Source: Burkholderiales bacterium (GTDB taxonomy: Bacteria; Pseudomonadota; Gammaproteobacteria; Burkholderiales; Burkholderiaceae_C). Taken from it: a stretch of 64,000 nt of DNA. Shown piece by piece: positions 26,232 to 33,368 of the stretch. The position numbers were made by a program, and so were the translations under genes. The DNA lies in NCBI GenBank assembly GCA_025358485.1, contig JANYJJ010000150.1:57517-121516 (forward strand). Reading direction: 5' to 3'. The notes under the pieces were generated by a model. It worked only from the letters and a program-made list of their open reading frames with translations, was not told the origin of the DNA and made no database searches. The number at the start of each line of letters is the position of its first letter. Within the stretch, counting starts at the first letter, position 1.

Positions 26232-27227
26232 ATGCCCAGTCCAAGGAGCCCCATGACCAGCAACACCGAGCCTGCTCGCTTGCCGTCTATCGACGGTCTG
26301 CGCGCATTTGAAACCGTGGCCCGTCACGGCAGTCTGGAACGCGCCGGGGAGCAACTCAACATCACCGCCAGCGCCGTTGGCAAACGCATCGCCACGCTGG
26401 AAGCTTTGATAGGCGCACCACTGTTCAAACGCAATCGCAAAAGTGACTCCAAAACACTGAGCCTCACCCCCACTGGCACTGAATATTTGACGCAAGTCAG
26501 CGCCGCGCTGGCATTGCTGCAAGCCATGCCTTTGCACCAACGCGCCAGCCAGCGCCAGCAGCGTCTGCGCGTCACCGCGCCGCCGACTTTTGCCCGCCAA
26601 ATCTTGGTGCCGCATTTGGCGGAGTTCACTCAAAAGCATCCGCTGATCGAGTTGGAACTGGTGCTGTCAGTCCCTTACATGAATCTCCACAACAGCCCCC
26701 ACACCAACGCCAGCGCCAGCGCCGCCGACATAGCGATCAGCTTCGGCGATGCGCAAGCATCAGGCACCACGCCGTTGATGCAAGACGCCCTCATCCCCAT
26801 GGCCAGCCCCAGCATGATTGCTCAACATCCAGCCCTCAGCCAACCCAGCGACCTGGCGAAGTGGCCGTTGCTGCGCACCCCGTTAGAACCATGGACGCCC
26901 TGGTTTCGCTCCGCGGGCTTGGACTGGCCCGAGCCGCAAAGCGGCCCCAAATTCGTAGACCTCGGCCTCACGCTGGAAGCTGCCGTCAGCGGCCAAGGCG
27001 TGGTGCTGGCAAGGCCCAGCTTGGCCCGCGCGTGGGTGGCCAGCGGGGCGTTGATTCCGCTGTTCAACATCACCGCAATACCGACGCAGAGCTACCACCC
27101 TATGCCGTTCGAGGACGGCGGAACGGCGCAGGAATTTGCGGCCTGGGTGGGCGCGTTGTGTGAGCGGGTTGCGCCGGCGGCGTTGCAAGACGTGTTGGCC
27201 GTGGGACGTGCGCAGCAAATGATTTGA
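26232..27227 (+). CDS. LysR-family transcriptional regulator
   Basis: 331 residues with an N-terminal winged HTH (about 18-80; LRAFETVARHGSLERAGEQLNITASAVGKRIATLEALIGAPLFKR) and a LysR substrate-binding domain to the end. The SIDGLRAFE start and overall pattern are closest to the GcvA subgroup. Two starts are plausible: ATG 26232 (AGGAAG upstream) or ATG 26253 (AAGGAG 4 bp upstream). No obvious target gene adjoins it; neighbours are toxin-antitoxin loci. The inducer is unknown. Confidence 0.88.
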   Translation: MPSPRSPMTSNTEPARLPSIDGLRAFETVARHGSLERAGEQLNITASAVGKRIATLEALIGAPLFKRNRKSDSKTLSLTPTGTEYLTQVSAALALLQAMPLHQRASQRQQRLRVTAPPTFARQILVPHLAEFTQKHPLIELELVLSVPYMNLHNSPHTNASASAADIAISFGDAQASGTTPLMQDALIPMASPSMIAQHPALSQPSDLAKWPLLRTPLEPWTPWFRSAGLDWPEPQSGPKFVDLGLTLEAAVSGQGVVLARPSLARAWVASGALIPLFNITAIPTQSYHPMPFEDGGTAQEFAAWVGALCERVAPAALQDVLAVGRAQQMI

Positions 27228-27286
27228 TACGACGCTTTCAAAGTTGTCGAGCCGCTGTGCGTGCAAATCCTGAGCCCTGCCACCCA

Positions 27287-27346
27287 CCCCGTTCGCCCTG
27301 AGGTATCGAAGGGCCAGAGCCGAACGTTGATACCTAAGCCCGAACG
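27287..27346. repeat. REP-like inverted pair between lysR and vapC
   Basis: CCGTTCGCCCTGAGGTATCGAAGG (from about 27288) is followed by an inverted copy, GATACCTAAGCCCGAACGG (to 27346). It lies between convergent genes and could stop or stabilise both transcripts. Confidence 0.8.
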
Positions 27347-27420
27347 GACGCTCTGCGATGTCACGTTTTTCGCTGGCCCTGAGCAACGCAAACCATCGGC
27401 GCGATCAACCAATTCCAAAA

Positions 27421-27855
27421 TCAAGTAGCCCCATCAACCCACGGATTCAACAGCGGCACCCTAGCAACTTCGAAGTCGGACACATCGCGTGTCACCACGG
27501 TCAGCCCGTGATGAAGTGCAGTTGCCGCGATGAACAAGTCAGGCTGCGAAAACGTGTGCCCCGCCTTGCGCCCGTCTTCAACTAGCAAGCGCCACTTGAA
27601 CATCACGTCTTCAGACACTTCCAGCACGCGCTGCTCAAACATCGGCCGCACTTTGTGGGTCAGCCAATCATTCAATTCGGTGCGGCGAATCGGGTCACGC
27701 ACCATCTCGATACCGAAGCGAATTTCAGCCACTGTCACAGAACTGATAAATAGTTCTTCCAGCGCCTGCGCTGCCACAAACGCCCGAACCCGCGCGTTGG
27801 GGCGAGGCCTGCGCAATTCGGAGATGACGTTGGTGTCGAGCAGCCAGCCTTTCAC
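27421..27855 (-). CDS. vapC: PIN-domain ribonuclease toxin (VapC-like)
   Basis: 144-residue PIN protein. Acidic metal-binding residues appear in LLDTNVISEL (Asp7), SSVTVAEIRFG (Glu), FSQPDLFIAATA (Asp) and TVVTRDVSDFE, so the active site looks complete. VapC toxins cleave tRNA or rRNA; the target here is unknown. It begins at GTG overlapping the antitoxin stop (GTGA), a typical coupled pair. Confidence 0.9.
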   Translation of the reverse strand: MKGWLLDTNVISELRRPRPNARVRAFVAAQALEELFISSVTVAEIRFGIEMVRDPIRRTELNDWLTHKVRPMFEQRVLEVSEDVMFKWRLLVEDGRKAGHTFSQPDLFIAATALHHGLTVVTRDVSDFEVARVPLLNPWVDGAT

Positions 27856-28160
27856 AGCTTGACGGCCCGCACAGGCATGGGCGAGCGGCGCGGTTCAATC
27901 TGCGTTGAGCGATGTGGCGACGCCTGCAAAGCGTCAACCAACAACTGCCCCGTTCGAGCGCCCTTCATGCGCCGAAACTCTTCAGCGTCCACCACCACCA
28001 CAGCCTCGCGACCGTGCAGCGTGACATGTTGAGGCCCGTCACTGTGGGCAAGACGCACGACTTCGCTGAAACGGGCTTTGGCGTCCTGGAGACGCCAGAC
28101 TGCGGCCGCGCGAGCAACATTCGCGTTTTTAACTGCTTCGGAATTTGTGATTCTAGTCAT
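27852..28160 (-). CDS. vapB: Phd/YefM-type antitoxin of the VapC pair
   Basis: 102 residues from ATG 28160; the track's start is 17 residues upstream. The N-terminal Phd/YefM core (VWRLQDAKARFSEVVRLAHSDGPQHVTLHGREAVVVVDAEEFRRMK) binds DNA as a dimer; the C-terminal tail (SPHRSTQIEPRRSPMPVR) would wrap the toxin. The start codon lies inside a perfect palindrome, arguing for autorepression. Confidence 0.88.
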   Translation of the reverse strand: MTRITNSEAVKNANVARAAAVWRLQDAKARFSEVVRLAHSDGPQHVTLHGREAVVVVDAEEFRRMKGARTGQLLVDALQASPHRSTQIEPRRSPMPVRAVKL

Positions 28161-28170
28161 GCTGACTAGA
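28152..28170. promoter_or_regulatory. Palindromic operator over the vapB start codon
   Basis: TCTAGTCA-TGC-TGACTAGA is a perfect inverted repeat with 8-bp arms; the vapB ATG is at its centre. GTTAAT on the minus strand just upstream could be a -10 box, which would make the mRNA nearly leaderless. Binding by VapB/VapBC is inferred from how Phd-type systems work. Confidence 0.75.
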
Positions 28171-28379
28171 TTAACACAGCGTCCCCGAATAAAAACGGGA
28201 CCAACACGCACAGTTTTTTATCAACGCTCGCTCGTTAGGCCGCGCGCAGCGATAGCTGTCCGATGCTCGGAAGGGTTGAGCGAGGCTTGCTTTCCGCCGA
28301 CATCTGAAAAACTTTCCACCCAAGTGGTGGCTGTTGACTTAGGATCTTTTGAAATCGAACTTCGCTAACAGCTCCCCAA

Positions 28380-29525
28380 ATGACAGTCATCACCAACATA
28401 GAAGACCTGCGCATCCTCGCCAAAAAACGAGTTCCGCGCATGTTTTACGACTACGCCGATTCGGGGTCTTGGACTGAGGGCACTTACCGCGCGAATGAAA
28501 TTGACTTTCAGCGCATCAAGCTGCGGCAGCGGGTGGCGGTGAACATGGACAACCGGTCGCTGCGCACGACGATGGCGGGCACGTCGGTGGCCATGCCTGT
28601 GGCCATTGCACCGACGGGCTTGACGGGCATGCAGCATGCCGACGGTGAAATGCTGGCAGCGTTGGCGGCGAAAAAATTTGGCATTCCGTTCACGCTGAGC
28701 ACGATGAGCATTTGCTCGATTGAGGACATTGCGGCCGCCACGAAAGCGCCGTTTTGGTTTCAGTTGTATTGGATGCGCGACCGCGATTTCATGGACCGTT
28801 TGATGGACCGCGCCAAGGCCGCTGGTGTGACGGCGCTGATGTTGACGCTGGACCTCCAGGTGCTGGGGCAACGTCACAAGGATTTGAAAAACGGACTGAC
28901 CGCACCGCCCAAACCCACTCTGACCAACATTTTGAACTTGATGATGAAGCCGCGTTGGTGCTTGGGCATGGCGGGCACCAAGCGCCACAGTTTTGGCAAC
29001 TTGGTGGGCCACGCCAAAGGCGTGAGCGACATGAGTTCACTCGGCGCGTGGACGCGTGAGCAGTTCGACCCGAAGCTGGATTGGAACGACGTGGAGTGGA
29101 TCAAAAAACGCTGGGGCGGCAAGCTGATTTTGAAAGGCATCATGGACGCGGAAGACGCCAAGCTGGCTGCCAACAGCGGTGCCGACGCGATGATCGTGTC
29201 CAACCACGGCGGCCGTCAGTTGGACGGCGCGCCAAGTTCGATTGAGGCCCTGCCCACCATTGCTGACGCGGTCGGCAAACAAATTGAAGTGTGGATGGAC
29301 GGCGGCATCCGCAGTGGCCAAGACGTGTTGAAGGCGCGTGCGCTGGGTGCGCAAGGCACCCTGATTGGCCGCAGCTTTTTGTACGGTCTGGGCGCAATGG
29401 GCGAAGCGGGCGTGACCAAGTGCCTGGAGATCATCGCCAAAGAGTTGGACGTGACCATGGCGTTTTGCGGGCACACCGACATCAACACGGTGGACAAAAG
29501 TATTTTGTTGCCGGGGACGTTTTGA
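28380..29525 (+). CDS. lldD: FMN-dependent alpha-hydroxy acid dehydrogenase (L-lactate dehydrogenase-like)
   Basis: 381-residue TIM-barrel flavoprotein of the LldD/glycolate oxidase family. IAPTGLTGMQHADGE, STMSICSIEDIA and FQLYWMRDR are FMN-site segments; SNHGGRQLDGAPSS holds the catalytic His; DGGIRSGQDVLKARALGAQGTLIGR is the phosphate-binding end. It oxidises an L-2-hydroxy acid, most likely L-lactate to pyruvate, feeding electrons to the respiratory chain. Substrate is by family only; mandelate or other hydroxy acids remain possible. It stands alone and is divergent from vapBC. Confidence 0.88.
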   Translation: MTVITNIEDLRILAKKRVPRMFYDYADSGSWTEGTYRANEIDFQRIKLRQRVAVNMDNRSLRTTMAGTSVAMPVAIAPTGLTGMQHADGEMLAALAAKKFGIPFTLSTMSICSIEDIAAATKAPFWFQLYWMRDRDFMDRLMDRAKAAGVTALMLTLDLQVLGQRHKDLKNGLTAPPKPTLTNILNLMMKPRWCLGMAGTKRHSFGNLVGHAKGVSDMSSLGAWTREQFDPKLDWNDVEWIKKRWGGKLILKGIMDAEDAKLAANSGADAMIVSNHGGRQLDGAPSSIEALPTIADAVGKQIEVWMDGGIRSGQDVLKARALGAQGTLIGRSFLYGLGAMGEAGVTKCLEIIAKELDVTMAFCGHTDINTVDKSILLPGTF

Positions 29526-29895
29526 ATTGCCCTCTCGCCTTGACTGAGAGGGTTGGTGAGTGGTGTGAGAGTTGAGGAACGTCGGTGAGTTTTCGAAGTT
29601 TTCACCTCCTCCCCAACCCTCCCCCGTCGAGGGGGAGGGAGCTGACAGTTCGCAGCCCAGCAAAATTTCGTTTGTGTCGCGGCCAAACTCCATGGCGGGT
29701 GCAGCGCTTGACATGGGCGAGTTAGGCAGCGGTGTGGCCAAGCAAAGGCGCCCTGCACTTCAAACATCTGCTGTCCAAGCTTCAGCAGCGAAAAACCGCT
29801 CTGACTTGCATTGAATAGCCAAGGCCACTGAATCACTGAAATTTGGAGCCGTGCTGTCAAGCCGCCCTTGAAGGGCCAGACGCAAACCAGCCAAT
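29526..29895. other. 370-bp gap with two GC-rich inverted repeats
   Basis: No convincing gene. CCCTCTC (29530-29536) pairs with GAGAGGG (29546-29552) just after the lldD stop and may aid termination, though no T-run follows. CCCTCCCCC (29617-29625) pairs perfectly with GGGGGAGGG (29631-29639). The minus-strand ORFs that cross here (29037-29741, 29216-29899) are shadows extending over lldD. Confidence 0.7.
29617..29639. repeat. 9-bp perfect inverted repeat CCCTCCCCC/GGGGGAGGG
   Basis: Perfect arms with a 5-bp loop (GTCGA). It resembles the CCCTC..GAGGG intergenic palindromes that are common in proteobacterial genomes and has no T-run, so it looks more like a REP-type element than a terminator. 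Confidence 0.6.
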
Positions 29896-30834
29896 TCAAA
29901 TCACGCCTTCCCCCAACGCGTAAGTTTGTATGAGTTGCTCGACCACGCGGGCTTGCAATGCGTCCTTGCGAGCCTTCAGCGGGTCGCGTGTGCGCATGGT
30001 GGCCAGCTTTTTCTTGACCCTCACGAAATTCATGGGCGCGGGCACTCGCATCGTGGCCATGTGGCCCGATGTCGCCACCACCGCCTGTTCAAAATGACCG
30101 CCGTCTAACAAGTTTGAGCCGGTCGAAATTTGCACGGCCCAAAAGTCTTCCTCAAATTTGGAGACGCGCAGCGGGTGCGGATCGTCGGCTTTCGCGGCGC
30201 GGCGCACGATGTCAATCTCGAAACCTTCGCTGTTCACTGCCGTGTAGAGCTGATCGGATCGCAGCTCAAAGGTCTTGTCTACTTTCTGCAGGACGGCCAA
30301 CATGGAAGTGTCTAAGCGCTCCATCGTGGTGACGAAGCTCAAGTACTTTCGCGTATCGAGCAGAAGATCAATGTCTCGCGTGGCCGTGGCACCGTCTTCC
30401 ACACGAACACCGCAGGCCGACTCGTAGGCGTACAGCGCGTGCGTGCCAACCACCATGAAGTGCTGGCTGAGGCCCGCCTGCTCAAGTCGATTCAAGGTGT
30501 CAATGAGCAATCGCGGCGCGCGGCCCACGCGCAAGGCACGGTTGCTGCGTTGATGCTGGCTCAGCGCTTCGGTCAGGCTTTTCAACCGTGCTGTCGCCGC
30601 TTCTTTGCGCTGCATGAATCGCACAAAATTGTCCTGAAGCTCAGAGGATTCGACGCCCAAAGACGTTTGCGCGCCGGTCGTCGCAACGCGGATCAAGTAA
30701 CGCCGACCGCCCAAAGTGCGCCAAAACATCGAGCCCCGCACCTCGGCAGACGCTTTTTTCGCGTCACGCCAAGCCCTCAGCGTCGATTCAGCGTCTATGT
30801 ATTGGCGTGTTTGCGCAGGAGTCAGTTCCAGCAT
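29896..30834 (-). CDS. Nucleotidyltransferase-fold protein (GSU2403-like), orphan
   Basis: 312 residues from ATG 30834; the track starts at TTG 30849. The N-terminal 110 residues are helical with no recognised domain. The central region (HFMVVGTHALYAYESACG, then TATRDIDLLLDTRKYLSF) has the G-[ST]..A and D-x-D pattern of nucleotidyltransferase-fold proteins of the GSU2403/AbiEii-related group. The C-terminus is rich in Lys/Arg. Activity would be NMP transfer to an unknown protein or RNA. No AbiEi- or MNT/HEPN-type partner adjoins it. A long inverted repeat sits directly upstream. Confidence 0.75.
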   Translation of the reverse strand: MLELTPAQTRQYIDAESTLRAWRDAKKASAEVRGSMFWRTLGGRRYLIRVATTGAQTSLGVESSELQDNFVRFMQRKEAATARLKSLTEALSQHQRSNRALRVGRAPRLLIDTLNRLEQAGLSQHFMVVGTHALYAYESACGVRVEDGATATRDIDLLLDTRKYLSFVTTMERLDTSMLAVLQKVDKTFELRSDQLYTAVNSEGFEIDIVRRAAKADDPHPLRVSKFEEDFWAVQISTGSNLLDGGHFEQAVVATSGHMATMRVPAPMNFVRVKKKLATMRTRDPLKARKDALQARVVEQLIQTYALGEGVI

Positions 30835-30850
30835 GACTTGAGCTATCAAA

Positions 30851-30891
30851 TTTTCAGAGTAAAAAAGATTTTTTGTAAATTACTCTGAAAA
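30851..30891. promoter_or_regulatory. 12-bp perfect inverted repeat upstream of the nucleotidyltransferase gene
   Basis: TTTTCAGAGTAA (30851-30862) and TTACTCTGAAAA (30880-30891) are exact inverted halves separated by 17 AT-rich bases, 17 bp ahead of the ATG. It could be a repressor operator or a 5' RNA hairpin. The stretch is much more AT-rich than neighbouring genes. Confidence 0.75.
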
Positions 30892-30920
30892 AAGCACGCA
30901 GTCAACCCGAGGTCAGCGCC

Positions 30921-31796
30921 TCACTCAAACGTATTGCACTGCGCCGGGCTGCCGCTTTGCAGGCCGCGTTTGAACCAGCTCACGCGCTGTGCGCTGCTGC
31001 CGTGGGTGAAGCTTTCGGGCACAACTTGGCCGCGTGACTTTCGTTGCAGGGTGTCGTCGCCGATTTGCGCGGCGGCATTCAGGGCGGTCTCAATGTCACC
31101 TGGTTCCAGTTTCCAGCCTTGCTCGGCTTGCGACCGGTTGGCCCAGACGCCGGCAAAACAGTCGGCCTGCAATTCGAGGCGCACGCTGGCGGCGTTTTGC
31201 TGGGTCTCGCTGCTGCGTGCGCGCATGGCGTCTACTTTGCCGCTGATGCCAAGCTGGTTTTGCACGTGGTGCGCCACCTCATGGCCGATGACGTAGGCCT
31301 GTGCGAATTGGCCGGGTGCGCCAAGCCGGGTGGTCATGGTGTCGAAGAAGGCCATGTCCAAATAAACGTGGTTGTCGGCGGGGCAATAAAACGGGCCCAT
31401 GGCGGCGTCGCCTTGGCCGCAGCCTGTGGGGTAGCTGCCGCGAAACAGTGTGAGCTTGGGGTTTTGATAAGTCTTGCCAGATTCTTTGAAGACGTTGCCC
31501 CAAACCGTTTCGGTGCTGCGCAACACTTTGGAAACGAACTGTGCCTGCGGGTCATTCGCGGGTGGTTTTGCTGTGGGGCCAGGCGCGCTCTGCGACATGG
31601 GCGCAGGGCCACCGCCACCCAACAAGCCCAACACCGTCATCGGGTTGATGCCGAAGATCCAACCCGCGACCACCGCGATGACGATGGTGCCAATGCCCAC
31701 ACCGCCTCCCAGGCGCATGCCGCCACCGCCACGGCCGCCGCTGGAGCCACGGGCGTCTTCGACGTTGGAACTTTCATCTTGGCCGTCCATGCGCAT
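30921..31796 (-). CDS. ypfJ: Putative neutral zinc metallopeptidase, YpfJ family
   Basis: 291 residues. A Gly/Arg-rich N-terminus precedes one membrane segment (about 30-55, GIGTIVIAVVAGWIFGINPMTVLGLL). The zinc-binding motif HEVAHHVQNQLG and the conserved CGQGDAAMGPFYCPADNHVYLDMAFF and LELQADCFAGVWA mark the YpfJ family. Probably an inner-membrane-anchored protein with a periplasmic peptidase domain; substrates unknown. Confidence 0.92.
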   Translation of the reverse strand: MRMDGQDESSNVEDARGSSGGRGGGGMRLGGGVGIGTIVIAVVAGWIFGINPMTVLGLLGGGGPAPMSQSAPGPTAKPPANDPQAQFVSKVLRSTETVWGNVFKESGKTYQNPKLTLFRGSYPTGCGQGDAAMGPFYCPADNHVYLDMAFFDTMTTRLGAPGQFAQAYVIGHEVAHHVQNQLGISGKVDAMRARSSETQQNAASVRLELQADCFAGVWANRSQAEQGWKLEPGDIETALNAAAQIGDDTLQRKSRGQVVPESFTHGSSAQRVSWFKRGLQSGSPAQCNTFE

Positions 31797-31838
31797 GGCG
31801 TGCTCCTTGGGGTCTATTGAAATTTGGGTTTTTTGATT

Positions 31839-31896
31839 CCGTTCGGCCTGAGGTATCGAAGGCTTGCGGGACTTCGATAGCTCAGTCCGAACGGGG
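31839..31896. repeat. REP-like inverted pair between dcd and ypfJ
   Basis: CCGTTCGGCCTGAGGTATCGAAGG (31839-31862) faces CTTCGATAGCTCAGTCCGAACGGGG (31872-31896) with a 9-bp loop. It sits in the short gap between two same-strand genes. Confidence 0.85.
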
Positions 31897-31953
31897 TGGG
31901 GTTTGAGTTCGCTGACGAAGTGACGGGGTGCCGAGGTGATTTTTTCTGCGCGT

Positions 31954-32523
31954 TCAAGTCTTGGGCAAGGTCACGCCTTTTTGTCCTTGGTACTTGCCGC
32001 CTCGGTCTTTGTAGCTGGTTTCACAGACTTCGTCGCTCTCAAAAAACAGCACTTGGGCGCAGCCTTCACCGGCGTAAATTTTGGCGGGCAGCGGCGTGGT
32101 GTTGCTGAATTCCAAGGTCACGTAGCCTTCCCATTCGGGCTCAAACGGGGTGACGTTCACGATGATGCCGCAGCGCGCGTAGGTGCTTTTGCCCAAGCAG
32201 ATGGTGAGCACATTGCGCGGGATGCGGAAGTACTCGACCGTGCGGGCCAGCGCGAAGCTGTTGGGCGGGATGATGCAGACGTCGGAGTTCATGTCGACGA
32301 AGCTGCGTTCGTCGAAATTTTTCGGATCGACCACGGTGCTGTAGATGTTGGTGAACACCTTGAATTCGGGCGCACAGCGGATGTCGTAGCCGTAGCTGGA
32401 GGTGCCGTAGCTGACGATTTTTTGGCCGTCTGCCGAGTGGCGAATTTGGCCCGGCTCGAAGGGCTCGATCATGCCGGTGGTTTTCGCCATGTGGCGTATC
32501 CACTTGTCGCTCTTGATGGTCAT
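31954..32523 (-). CDS. dcd: dCTP deaminase
   Basis: 189 residues from ATG 32523 (AAGGAAG upstream); the track's longer ORF is an open-frame extension into gsp[71 protein letters not shown] and [32 protein letters not shown] are signature segments. It deaminates dCTP to dUTP for thymidylate synthesis; the trimer is cytosolic. Confidence 0.97.
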   Translation of the reverse strand: MTIKSDKWIRHMAKTTGMIEPFEPGQIRHSADGQKIVSYGTSSYGYDIRCAPEFKVFTNIYSTVVDPKNFDERSFVDMNSDVCIIPPNSFALARTVEYFRIPRNVLTICLGKSTYARCGIIVNVTPFEPEWEGYVTLEFSNTTPLPAKIYAGEGCAQVLFFESDEVCETSYKDRGGKYQGQKGVTLPKT

Positions 32524-32588
32524 TGCGCTTCCTTGCCTTGCGGCTTCCTTTGTGACTTCGTGCGTGATTTTAGAAGGCGCGGTTTTGT

Positions 32589-33353
32589 TCAGTAGGAGAT
32601 GCCGTAACGCAAACCCTTGACCTTGAGCACGGCCGACTTGAGTTTGATTTGCTCCAGCACCAAGCCAGGGGCCAGCGTGTCGCCCTCGCGAACCACCTGG
32701 CCGTTGATGATGAGCATGCGGTTGGCGGGCGTTTGCGAATACATGGCACCGCCCACGGTTAATGTGGGCAAGCCAGCGCGCACGTCTTCGGGCAGCTCGC
32801 TCAGCGCGTAGAGCCGGGCTTCGGGCGAGGTGGCGGCGGAAGCGATAGGGGCGGGTGCGGGGGCTGCTTGCGCTTTGGGTTTGGCGGGCGTCGGCAATGG
32901 TGAAGGTGAAGGTGGTGGTGAAACTGGTGCCGGGATTTGCACGGCGGCCTGCTCTGACGGCACGATCGCAGCAGGCTCGACCGCGCGCGCAGGGCGAGCC
33001 AGCGGCAGCAGGGCTCGCGCCACGGGCGCAGGCGCGGGCACGGGGGCGACTGCGGGCGGCGGCGCTGCCTGTTGGACTGCAACGGGCGCGGCTTGGACTG
33101 GTGCCGGTGCGGTCGCAAGCTGCACACCAGCAGGCGCGGCTTGACGGGTCAACACCCACCACAAGGAACCCAACACGATCAGCAGGCCCGCAGCGGCCAC
33201 GGCCCAGATCAGAGTTTGCGGTTGCGAGCGGCCTTTGCGCACTTCGTCTGGTGCGATCCACGGGTCGGTTTTGGAATGCAGGCCGGGCACGTCTTCACGC
33301 TCGCGTTCGCGTTCGGAGTCGGCTCGCTTGAGGGCGTCGAGGATGTAGGACAT
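32589..33353 (-). CDS. gspB: General secretion pathway protein B (GspB/ExeB-like)
   Basis: 254 residues: cytoplasmic start [18 protein letters not shown], one membrane helix (about 45-65, [21 protein letters not shown]), a long Pro/Ala-rich periplasmic linker, and the GspB C-terminal domain ([37 protein letters not shown]). With GspA it assists assembly of the type II secretin through peptidoglycan. It follows gspA by 15 bp. No core gsp genes are nearby. Confidence 0.92.
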   Translation of the reverse strand: MSYILDALKRADSEREREREDVPGLHSKTDPWIAPDEVRKGRSQPQTLIWAVAAAGLLIVLGSLWWVLTRQAAPAGVQLATAPAPVQAAPVAVQQAAPPPAVAPVPAPAPVARALLPLARPARAVEPAAIVPSEQAAVQIPAPVSPPPSPSPLPTPAKPKAQAAPAPAPIASAATSPEARLYALSELPEDVRAGLPTLTVGGAMYSQTPANRMLIINGQVVREGDTLAPGLVLEQIKLKSAVLKVKGLRYGISY

Positions 33354-33368
33354 GGCGGTGACTCTGCG

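Noticed and set aside
29037-29899. Minus-strand ORFs 29037-29741 and 29216-29899 crossing the lldD 3' end and the 370-bp gap
   Set aside because: Mostly antisense to lldD; the rest translates palindromic repeats; no start signals or known domain.
32524-33261. N-terminal extension of dcd to 435 aa in the ORF track
   Set aside because: The extension is antiparallel-frame sequence over gspB; ATG 32523 has a good ribosome-binding site and gives normal Dcd length.
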